From Lachnospiraceae bacterium (lineage in GTDB: Bacteria; Bacillota_A; Clostridia; Lachnospirales; Lachnospiraceae), in NCBI GenBank assembly GCA_009774465.1, contig VSNT01000070.1:1-20742 (forward strand): a DNA stretch of 20,742 bases, given 5' to 3'. The notes beneath the pieces are model-generated. The model searched no databases. It had not been told where the DNA came from and saw only the letters and a list, made by a program, of their open reading frames with translations. Shown in pieces: positions 1 through 6,129 of this stretch (positions within the stretch are counted from its first letter, which is position 1; each line of letters starts with the position of its first letter). A program made the translations under genes and the position numbers.

Positions 1-260
1 CAGATTGCCACCTTATATCCTTTGGCAACTAATTTATTTAAATATCCGTACACTGCATGAAAAGGGACGCCGCACATAGGCGCACGTTCCTCTAAACCGC
101 AGCTTTTCCCGGTGAGAGTAATTTCAAGCTCTTTGGATGCAGTAAGGGCGTCATCAAAAAACATTTCATAAAAATCTCCCAGCCTGTAAAAAAGGATACA
201 ATCCGGGTATTCTTCTTTTGTTTCCAAATATTTCTGCATCATTGGTGTTACTTCTGCCAT
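1..260 (-). CDS. mutS: DNA mismatch repair protein MutS, N-terminal fragment (runs off left edge)
   Basis: MutS recognises mismatches and small loops in newly replicated DNA and recruits MutL. Only the first 86 codons are in the window. They contain the N-terminal mismatch-recognition domain signature: MAEVTPMMQKYLE at the start, then LGDFYEMFFDDA with the Phe-X-Glu mismatch-contact motif (F-Y-E), and ERAPMCGVPFHA. The ATG at 260 follows the miaB stop by only 3 bp, so the two genes are co-transcribed and probably translationally coupled; AGGT lies 6 nt upstream. The miaB-mutS order is common in clostridia, usually followed by mutL, which would lie outside the window. Identification rests on recognised family sequence; the ATPase domain is not visible. 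Confidence 0.95.
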   Translation of the reverse strand, partial: MAEVTPMMQKYLETKEEYPDCILFYRLGDFYEMFFDDALTASKELEITLTGKSCGLEERAPMCGVPFHAVYGYLNKLVAKGYKVAI

Positions 261-263
261 TTT

Positions 264-1715
264 TTACCTGTACCTTTCCATATCAATTTCTCCAAAGTAA
301 TAGAAACCGCGGCATTCCTTTAAATGCACTGGCACGATCTGTCCAATCAGCGACTTATCTCCTGCAAAATGAACAATGGTATTATTGGAAAGTCTTCCGG
401 TAAGCAAACGTTCATCATGCTCGTTGACTTCCTCCACAAGTGCTTCCAGTGTTTGTCCCAAAAGCTTTCCAACCTGCTCTCTGGCAGTATCCTGCACCAC
501 CTTTAAAACCCGGTCAAAGCCTTCCTTAACTACAGCTTCCGGCACCTGGTTTTCCATTGCCGCCGCAGGGGGTCCGGTACGTTTTGAATAAATAAAAGTA
601 AAGGCATTGTCATATTTTACTTTTTTTATCACATCAATGGTTTCATCTACGTCACGGGGCTCCTCGCCCGGAAACCCCACAATAATATCTGTGGTAATGG
701 AAATATCAGGTATTTCTCTCCTTATTTTTTCTGCCAGTGCCAGATACTGCTCTTTTGTGTACCGCCTGTTCATTGCCTGTAAAATTCTTGTGGAGCCGGA
801 CTGCAGCGGCAGGTGCAGATGTCTGCATATTTTTTTTGATTCTTTCATCACCTGAATCAGCTCATCCGAAAGATCTTTGGGATGAGATGTCATAAAGCGG
901 ATGCGCTTTAATCCGTCAATTTTTTCAACTTCCTTAAGAAGCTGCGCAAAGGTTATTGGTTCTTCCAAGTTTTTTCCATAGGAATTAACATTTTGGCCTA
1001 AAAGCATAACTTCTACCACACCATCTAAAACAAGCGCCTCTATTTCCCGGATAATATCTTTTGGGCTGCGGCTTCGCTCTCTTCCTCTTACATAAGGAAC
1101 AATACAATAGCTGCAGAAATTGTTACAGCCAAACATAATATTGATCCCTGATTTAAAAGGATATTTTCGTTCAATTGGCAGATCTTCCACAATTTTGTCC
1201 GTATCCTCCCAGATATCTATAACCATGCTGTCAGATTCAAACATTTGAACCAAAAGTTCTGCAAACTTAAAAATATTGTGCGTGCCGAAAATCAAATCTA
1301 CAAACCCATAGCTTTTTTTAATTTTTTCTATTACGGAAGGTTCCTGCATCATGCAGCCGCAGAGAGCAATTTTCTTGTGCGGCATTTTTTTCTTTAAACT
1401 GTTCAAATGCCCTAACCGGCCATAAACACGCTGATTTGCATTGTCACGCACCGTACAGGTATTGTAGATAACAAAGTCTGCATTTTCATCTTCAATCAGC
1501 TCATAGCCGGCCTTTTCTAAAATACCTGCCAATTTTTCAGAGTCCCGGGCATTCATCTGGCAGCCAAAAGTGGTTACACAGCAGGTGGGTGTATGCCCCA
1601 GCTCTTCCTTTAACTGCTGCACATATATGGCTGCTTTTTCAATATGGGAAAGCTGTCTTTGGGTTTCTGTCATATCTTTTATTTCATTTGTACTTATCTG
1701 ATCGTTTTGCTTCAT
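264..1715 (-). CDS. miaB: tRNA-2-methylthio-N6-dimethylallyladenosine synthase MiaB
   Basis: Radical-SAM methylthiotransferase that adds a methylthio group to i6A37 of tRNAs reading UNN codons. The 483-residue product shows the N-terminal MTTase domain with its cluster cysteines (TTFGCQMNARDSE, YNTCTVRDNANQR, ALCGCMMQEPS). The radical-SAM CxxxCxxC motif follows as GCNNFCSYCIVP, then the LLGQNVNSYG and HLPLQSGS segments, and a C-terminal TRAM-like region ending in GRGFYYFG-like sequence (CRGFYYFGEID). It is slightly longer than many MiaB proteins because of an N-terminal extension of about 40 residues; a second ATG at codon 15 is a possible start. The start at 1715 is 9 bp after the preceding gene, whose last codons supply an AAAAGGA ribosome-binding sequence. 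Same operon as mutS. Confidence 0.96.
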   Translation of the reverse strand: MKQNDQISTNEIKDMTETQRQLSHIEKAAIYVQQLKEELGHTPTCCVTTFGCQMNARDSEKLAGILEKAGYELIEDENADFVIYNTCTVRDNANQRVYGRLGHLNSLKKKMPHKKIALCGCMMQEPSVIEKIKKSYGFVDLIFGTHNIFKFAELLVQMFESDSMVIDIWEDTDKIVEDLPIERKYPFKSGINIMFGCNNFCSYCIVPYVRGRERSRSPKDIIREIEALVLDGVVEVMLLGQNVNSYGKNLEEPITFAQLLKEVEKIDGLKRIRFMTSHPKDLSDELIQVMKESKKICRHLHLPLQSGSTRILQAMNRRYTKEQYLALAEKIRREIPDISITTDIIVGFPGEEPRDVDETIDVIKKVKYDNAFTFIYSKRTGPPAAAMENQVPEAVVKEGFDRVLKVVQDTAREQVGKLLGQTLEALVEEVNEHDERLLTGRLSNNTIVHFAGDKSLIGQIVPVHLKECRGFYYFGEIDMERYR

Positions 1716-1724
1716 ATTGGTTAT

Positions 1725-2480
1725 TTATTCCTTTTCATTATATTCCTGCACACAGTAGGTGTAGGCTCTTCCCTGTTTTCCGGTTCTTTTAATCATATGA
1801 AGATAATTAAGAATATGAATTACCGTCTGCGCCTGTTCTTTCCGTATTTTTACCGTTTTTGCAAACTCCTGTACCGTAAAGGGTTCCTTAAGCTCATAAG
1901 GGATTAACTGCATATAATCTTCCACCCGTTCCAATCTTATTTCTTCAACAAAAGCAACCGGAATTCTGTCATACCGTACAGAACCCCTTTTTTTGTCTCT
2001 GCTCCAGCCATTTAGCAGACGATATTCCTCCATATCAAGCAAAGGAAAGCATAAACGAAGATTCTTATCCGGCAAAAAATTTTTAATTTTATATAACTCA
2101 AAAAAGGCTTTGTATACATTTCCCTTTACAGGACTTTTCCGAAGCCCAGAGCATTCCCCTGATTCTTCATCAATCCACCCCAGCCATTTGATATGAGGAA
2201 TTGGGTGGACAATTGTAACAGGATATTTGGGAAGAAAAGCTTTCAGTTTGTCTCTCATTTTATCAAAACCGGCAGTTTGAATTTCAATGATTTCCGTTCC
2301 CGTAAAAATATCCGCAATGTACCCTTCAATCATGACCTCCTGCATATCTTTTGCCGGCGCATAATAATCCTTTAAAATGCCATGAACGGTTTTTTCCTTA
2401 AGAGTTCCGATTCCGCTTCTTTTTTTCTGCGTAAATATATACTTTTCTTTTACCTCTTCAAAACGTCTTTCGTCAATCAT
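1725..2480 (-). CDS. Uncharacterised protein: possible PD-(D/E)XK-like core plus C-terminal winged helix
   Basis: I do not recognise this 251-residue protein by name. The start at 2480 is the ATG immediately before MIDERRFEEVKEK; an upstream in-frame start at 2567 would overlap the gtrA gene, so I reject it. Residues 29-40 form a helix (KEKTVHGILKDYY) and residues 55-68 read YIADIFTGTEIIEIQ: an Asp (57) at the end of one strand, then Glu66-X-Gln68 on the next. This is the D...E-X-Q/K spacing of restriction-endonuclease-like folds such as CoiA. Residues 200-243 look like a winged helix (FTVQEFAKTVKIRKEQAQTV, then LHMIKRTGK...YTYC). It sits 10 bp after gtrA and 9 bp before miaB, in the mutS operon. 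The nuclease reading is inference only. Confidence 0.8.
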   Translation of the reverse strand: MIDERRFEEVKEKYIFTQKKRSGIGTLKEKTVHGILKDYYAPAKDMQEVMIEGYIADIFTGTEIIEIQTAGFDKMRDKLKAFLPKYPVTIVHPIPHIKWLGWIDEESGECSGLRKSPVKGNVYKAFFELYKIKNFLPDKNLRLCFPLLDMEEYRLLNGWSRDKKRGSVRYDRIPVAFVEEIRLERVEDYMQLIPYELKEPFTVQEFAKTVKIRKEQAQTVIHILNYLHMIKRTGKQGRAYTYCVQEYNEKE

Positions 2481-2490
2481 ACCACACTGA

Positions 2491-2916
2491 TTATTTCCGT
2501 TCCAAAAACAGTTTTCTGGAAATGAAATTGTACACCATAACAATACCGGTCGCAATAATTGCTGCAATGGATACCATAAGTTTATCAGAAATCATATCCT
2601 TAAGCGCCAAAGAATGTGCATAGATTCCGTCAATGCAGACAAACATGACAATTTCATTAATGACAAGTCCGATGGCTGACAAAATCAAAAATACTGTAAA
2701 TTCCTTCTTTTGGTCCATCTTCTTTTTCTGGGTAAATACAAATTTGATGCTTAAAATATAATTGACTATGGCAGAAACAACAAATCCAATAAATTTTGAA
2801 ATTGAGTAATGAACGCCAACTATATTTGCAAGTCCTGTAGTAAGCCCAAAATCTATTAAGAAGCAAAAAAAGCCCACCACTCCAAATTTTAAAATCTGGT
2901 TTATTAAATTCTTCAT
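2491..2916 (-). CDS. GtrA-family integral membrane protein
   Basis: GtrA-family proteins are small four-helix membrane proteins thought to help move lipid-linked sugars or related glycans across the membrane. The 141-residue product has the family's pattern: MKNLINQILKFGVVGFFCFLID at the start, followed by four hydrophobic segments (about residues 8-30, 38-57, 74-95 and 110-132) and the NYILSIKFVF motif typical of helix 2. I chose ATG at 2916 over a TTG at 2970 because AGGAAGG precedes the ATG and nothing resembling a ribosome binding site precedes the TTG; the 12-nt spacing is somewhat long. It is the first gene of the operon leading to mutS. The substrate cannot be deduced from sequence. 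Confidence 0.88.
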   Translation of the reverse strand: MKNLINQILKFGVVGFFCFLIDFGLTTGLANIVGVHYSISKFIGFVVSAIVNYILSIKFVFTQKKKMDQKKEFTVFLILSAIGLVINEIVMFVCIDGIYAHSLALKDMISDKLMVSIAAIIATGIVMVYNFISRKLFLERK

Positions 2917-2993
2917 TTGATTACCATGCCTTCCTGCACAGATTCTTTCTAATCTCTTCCTAATTTCCAAAAAAAGAATGCCATGCGTAGATT

Positions 2994-3002
2994 ATTATAA
3001 CA
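2994..3002 (-). promoter_or_regulatory. Extended -10 promoter for the gtrA-miaB-mutS operon
   Basis: On the minus strand this reads TGTTATAAT, a perfect TATAAT with the TGn extension of an extended -10 promoter. No good -35 box is visible 16-18 bp upstream. The predicted transcript would start near 2986 and have a leader of about 70 nt before the gtrA ATG at 2916. The site lies in the AT-rich gap between the anti-sigma gene and gtrA. Confidence 0.5.
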
Positions 3003-3063
3003 TGACATTCTGATTTTGAGACATTAAATTTTTATTCAGTTTTTAAAATTCTTTTATTTTCTG

Positions 3064-4575
3064 TTATTTTGCACCTCTTAAGCCTGATTTATAGTAAAAA
3101 CAGATTTTATCCGGAATTGCAAAAATTTCTTCCTGTCCATTTTCATTTTTCTCTACCCGGTATTCGGTTCGGTCAGCAAATACGATTCTTCCATCTGGAA
3201 GCGCCAATACCAGGACGCCCTCATAATCACAGGATGCTTCCCACGCAGGCAGAATATTCACTGCGCTTTTTTCTCCCAAATTATAAGTGAAAATGCCATC
3301 GTATCCCCACAGCACGAAATCTGTATCAGCTCCCGGTGCAATTAAATCAAGCATAATCGTACCTTCGGGTACAATACCGCTGTAAATCTTTTTCAAACAT
3401 TGATTATCTACATCCACAGAGGCAATTCCCAGCATATTGTCTTTATCCACGATTAATGTATAAACTTCTCCGTCTTTGCCAACGCCCAGACAGCCTGCCA
3501 TATGGGTTGTGTATTCCTCCGACCTGATCTGTGATATCAGATTTCCTTCTTTATCCAGCACCATGAGCAGACTGTCCTCTTTCATACCGGAAGCTCTCAG
3601 GTAAATATATCCCTTTTCATCCACTGCCATTCGATAGATCAGGCCGTTATACTCTCTGTAAGCGGATAAATCAATTTTATTAATATACTTGCCCTCTGCA
3701 TCTACAATTAATACTGATAAATCCCATGTTCCATCATTCTTCATTTCTGAAAGCCCCATATACACATTTAAGGACTTGTCCTGACAAAGGGCTGTTACCT
3801 TCGTTTTTCTTTCAAAATCATCATAAAATAACGTGGATTCACTGCTTCCAATTTCCATTTTGTGAACTGCGTTCCATCCTGTCAGGAAAATGCAGTTCTG
3901 ACCGGCCGCTATCATCTGGATTTCCAAATCTCCTGTATAATAAAATGTGGATTCTGTTACCTCTATAGGCTCATCATTATTGAAAGCTGCTTCTGGAAAT
4001 TGTGCTTCTCCTGTATCAATCATTTCATTTATTTTCTGCAGACTGTAATCCCTTTTATAACGAAAATCAATAATCTGCAAAAGCTCTTCATCACTCATTT
4101 CTTTTTTCGGGAAAAAGAAGGTACTGGTATCTTTATAAAAAGCAACTCCTCTGCCCTTATAATCTGCTGTCTTTGAAAGCATGGTCAATTCTCCTTCCGG
4201 AAAATGCCCCTGATTTAAATAAGATGCTTCCAGTTCCTTCATTCGCACTTTTTCCCCTTCTGAAAAAGGACGGTTATAATTATCAGATGGTACTTTGGAC
4301 GTGTAAATCTGTGCAAAATATTCTTCCAGTTCTTTATGATTCATTGATTCCATCCGCTCTTTCAAAATTCCCACTGCCGCTGTTGCTGTAACAGAAAACA
4401 GCATAGTAAGTACCGCAGCCAGAAGTATTGCTTTCCTTAAGTTCATTTTAGTGGTATGTTTTTTTTGCGGCATCTGCTTAAGCAGACGGTTTATTTTGTT
4501 TTCCATTTCCTCTGGCAGAACCATTTTTTCCTCTGATGCCATAGCAAATAATTTATTTTCAAATTGATCTCTCAT
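3064..4575 (-). CDS. Membrane-anchored anti-sigma factor with large extracytoplasmic domain
   Basis: The 503-residue protein starts 16 bp after the end of an ECF sigma factor gene, with AAAGGAG ahead of its ATG, which marks it as the likely cognate anti-sigma. Residues 1-46 are a charged cytoplasmic segment. A single membrane helix follows at about 47-69 (RKAILLAAVLTMLFSVTATAAVG), then about 430 external residues. The first external part (about 75-200) is helical and charged. From about 215 to the end there are repeated short strand-turn segments such as VLIVDAEGKYINKIDL, LLMVLDKEGNLISQIRS and VLALPDGRIVFADR, spaced like beta-propeller blades. No zinc-finger anti-sigma H-x3-C-x2-C motif is visible. 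Propeller fold and sensory role are inferred; the ligand is unknown. Confidence 0.75.
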   Translation of the reverse strand: MRDQFENKLFAMASEEKMVLPEEMENKINRLLKQMPQKKHTTKMNLRKAILLAAVLTMLFSVTATAAVGILKERMESMNHKELEEYFAQIYTSKVPSDNYNRPFSEGEKVRMKELEASYLNQGHFPEGELTMLSKTADYKGRGVAFYKDTSTFFFPKKEMSDEELLQIIDFRYKRDYSLQKINEMIDTGEAQFPEAAFNNDEPIEVTESTFYYTGDLEIQMIAAGQNCIFLTGWNAVHKMEIGSSESTLFYDDFERKTKVTALCQDKSLNVYMGLSEMKNDGTWDLSVLIVDAEGKYINKIDLSAYREYNGLIYRMAVDEKGYIYLRASGMKEDSLLMVLDKEGNLISQIRSEEYTTHMAGCLGVGKDGEVYTLIVDKDNMLGIASVDVDNQCLKKIYSGIVPEGTIMLDLIAPGADTDFVLWGYDGIFTYNLGEKSAVNILPAWEASCDYEGVLVLALPDGRIVFADRTEYRVEKNENGQEEIFAIPDKICFYYKSGLRGAK

Positions 4576-4591
4576 ATGAACTCCTTTCTGC

Positions 4592-5056
4592 TTAAAGCAT
4601 TTCCTTTAAAAGCTTTTTTCCTCTGGATAAGCGGCTCTTTACAGTTCCCTCCGCAATATGAAGCACTTTGCTTATTTCTTTTAATGACATCTGCTCGTAA
4701 AAGTATAAAAGAATCACTTCGCGATACCCTTCTTTCAGTTTCATCACCACATCCCAAAGTTCATGATGCTCATCATAAAAGGCTGGTTCTAACCCTTTTG
4801 ACTGATCGGCAGGAATTTCCTTTTGTGCTCTTCGGTAAATTCTTCGTGCCTCATTTACAGTAATCTGCATAATCCATGCCTTAAAGCTTTCCGGTTTTTT
4901 CAGAGACTTTAAATTTTCATATGCTTTTAATACTGCTTCGCTTACTGCATCTTCCGCATCTGATTTAGAGTGCAGTATTCCATAGGAAAGCCTGTACATA
5001 TTAATGCTATATTCCCTGACCAGCTTTGCAAAAGTTTCATTATCTATTTTAGACAC
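4592..5056 (-). CDS. ECF-family RNA polymerase sigma factor
   Basis: Alternative sigma factor of the extracytoplasmic-function type, 154 residues with only regions 2 and 4. Region 2 is seen as LVREYSINMYRLSYGIL followed by DAEDAVSEAVLKAYENL and the region 2.4-like FKAWIMQITVNEARRIYRR. Region 4 contains REVILLYFYEQMSLKEISK then VLHIAEGTVKSRLSRGKKLL, a clear helix-turn-helix for the -35 element. The start is GTG at 5056, with AAGGAGGT upstream at 10-nt spacing. The downstream gene encodes a membrane protein that fits as its anti-sigma factor. A sequence resembling an ECF promoter 35-65 bp upstream suggests positive autoregulation. Confidence 0.93.
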   Translation of the reverse strand: MSKIDNETFAKLVREYSINMYRLSYGILHSKSDAEDAVSEAVLKAYENLKSLKKPESFKAWIMQITVNEARRIYRRAQKEIPADQSKGLEPAFYDEHHELWDVVMKLKEGYREVILLYFYEQMSLKEISKVLHIAEGTVKSRLSRGKKLLKEML

Positions 5057-5092
5057 CTGCTTATTTACCTCCTTTTCTTCTGCTTTTACATA

Positions 5093-5122
5093 TTAGAGCA
5101 TTTATCTGTATAAAAGGTTCCC
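5093..5122 (-). promoter_or_regulatory. Putative ECF-type autoregulatory promoter of the sigma/anti-sigma operon
   Basis: The minus strand reads GGGAACC, then about 17 bases, then CTCTAA. The -35 element matches the GGAAC core typical of ECF promoters, and spacing and -10 are compatible with that class. The predicted transcript starts about 30 nt ahead of the GTG codon, leaving room for the AAGGAGGT ribosome binding site. GTTCC and GGAAC also form a small inverted repeat over the -35 side. Recognition by the adjacent sigma factor is inferred. Confidence 0.5.
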
Positions 5123-5147
5123 GGATTATGGAACAAAACTATGATAT

Positions 5148-5177
5148 AAAAAATGTGCGGGAAAATCCCGCACATTT
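5148..5177 (-). terminator. Rho-independent terminator of the cysteine-rich gene
   Basis: A perfect 12-bp stem (AAATGTGCGGGA with TCCCGCACATTT, three-base loop at 5163-5165) is followed on the minus strand by a run of T residues (TTTTTT including the stem base, then ATATC). It begins about 20 bp after the stop codon at 5198. There is no T-run in the plus direction, so it acts on minus-strand transcripts. It also insulates the ECF sigma operon from read-through. Confidence 0.92.
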
Positions 5178-5197
5178 CCAAATATCTTTTCCTTTTC

Positions 5198-5515
5198 TTA
5201 ACGGTCACAACAGTTATTCTGATGTTCTTCACATCCACACCCTGCATTTTGATTGAACATAAAAGGCCTTTGTTCAAATCTTGGTTCAGGACGAAATTCA
5301 GGTCTGCAGTCACAACCGCCATTATCTGAGTTATCATTTCCGCATCCGTTATTTACATTATTACCGCATCCGCAGTCATTTCTTTCACGCCCACGTCCAC
5401 AATCCCGGTCCCGGTCTCGATCACGGTCATCTCTTCTACAGTCACAGCCGCTGTCGGAACAACCTCCGTTATTTCCGCAACACAATAACAATAATACCCA
5501 AATCAGACAATTCAT
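5198..5515 (-). CDS. Small cysteine-rich, Arg/Asp-repeat protein (possible spore surface protein)
   Basis: A 105-residue protein with about 16 cysteines, not assignable to a named family. Residues 1-13 are hydrophobic (MNCLIWVLLLLCC). Then come Gly/Asn/Cys-rich segments (GCDC, DCGCG, GGCDC, AGCGC), a run of alternating Arg and Asp at about residues 27-37, and an aromatic/Glu/Arg segment (RPEFRPEPRFEQRPFMF). It ends in NNCCDR. The ATG follows AAGGAG at 10-nt spacing. Such composition suggests a disulfide-cross-linked or metal-binding surface protein. A SigK-like promoter directly upstream, matching that of cotJA, points to a coat protein made late in the mother cell. It has its own strong terminator. 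Function is inferred. Confidence 0.75.
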   Translation of the reverse strand: MNCLIWVLLLLCCGNNGGCSDSGCDCRRDDRDRDRDRDCGRGRERNDCGCGNNVNNGCGNDNSDNGGCDCRPEFRPEPRFEQRPFMFNQNAGCGCEEHQNNCCDR

Positions 5516-5543
5516 GCTTTTATCACTCCTTTTTCATATGCTT

Positions 5544-5573
5544 TATCATATGCAGAAGCAATAAAAAGGTACC
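5544..5573 (-). promoter_or_regulatory. Putative SigK/SigE-like sporulation promoter of the cysteine-rich gene
   Basis: The minus strand reads GGTACC, 15 bases, then CATATGATA. This fits the SigK pattern of a -35 AC followed 16 bp later by CATANNNTA. The -10 lies 28 nt before the ATG, leaving room for the AAGGAG site. The same arrangement, GGAACC-N15-CATATTATA, precedes cotJA. SigK consensus carries little information, so the match alone is modest; the shared form raises it. Confidence 0.42.
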
Positions 5574-5580
5574 TTTCCTG

Positions 5581-6129
5581 TCATGCTTTGTGAAGCAGTT
5601 CTTTTTTAATGTAAGCAAAGGTCGCCTTTTCCCCCTCCTTTGCCAGCATAGAAAGAAGCTTTTCCAAAACAGCTTTCGTCTCCGGATGAATAGGCGCTTT
5701 TTCTCTTCCACCCGAATAATATTCCAGCGGAGATGCATCCGTGTACTTTTTTCCATTATAAACCTTACACGCCGCAATACGGTCCATCAGCATTTCAACA
5801 ATATATTTGTCGGGCATGGGTGCCGGTGCCATCCCTCCTGGGATTTCTTTTATGCTGTAATCAATCCAGTATTCGTAATGATGTTTATTTCTCCCTTTGT
5901 GATGAAGCCATGCAGAAGAATATCCAATGGCTTCTCTTTCCGCATTGTTTGGGCTTCGATTTCCCTGATAATATTTTGCACCGACCAGAAATTCACTGGG
6001 ACTGTATTTAGACATATCATGCAACAGTCCCTGCCTGTATAAGCCTACTTTAAAGCATCCTTTCATTACAAGATATTTATGATGTGTAATGGTTTTAAAA
6101 TGTTTCCAAGCATTCATAAAATCAGCCAT
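5581..6129 (-). CDS. DUF5662 family protein
   Basis: A 182-residue cytoplasmic protein that resembles the DUF5662 family, whose function is unknown. Recognisable segments are HHKYLVMKGCFKVGLYRQGL, LLHDMSKYSPSEF with a His-Asp pair, GYSSAWLHHKGRNKHHYEYW, and MPDKYIVEMLMDRIAACKVY. The clustered His and Asp residues recall metal-dependent HD-type hydrolases, but this is only a resemblance. The ATG at 6129 overlaps the stop of the upstream GH13-like gene (ATGGCTGA), and AAGGA in the end of that gene is its only ribosome binding sequence, so translation is probably coupled. No signal peptide or membrane helix is visible. Confidence 0.8.
   Translation of the reverse strand: MADFMNAWKHFKTITHHKYLVMKGCFKVGLYRQGLLHDMSKYSPSEFLVGAKYYQGNRSPNNAEREAIGYSSAWLHHKGRNKHHYEYWIDYSIKEIPGGMAPAPMPDKYIVEMLMDRIAACKVYNGKKYTDASPLEYYSGGREKAPIHPETKAVLEKLLSMLAKEGEKATFAYIKKELLHKA

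Noticed and set aside
2481..2567. Upstream start for the protein before miaB
   Set aside because: It would overlap the coding end of gtrA by 77 bp and the added residues have no domain character.
5565..5576. Palindrome AAAGGTACCTTT as a terminator for the DUF5662 gene
   Set aside because: Perfect palindrome without a loop and only 6 bp per arm; it more likely belongs to the promoter of the cysteine-rich gene.
5253..6042. Arg/Ser- and His/Arg-rich plus-strand open frames opposite the cysteine-rich and DUF5662 genes
   Set aside because: They are mirror images of the RD/Cys-repeat coding sequence and of DUF5662, with no ribosome binding sites and no family resemblance.
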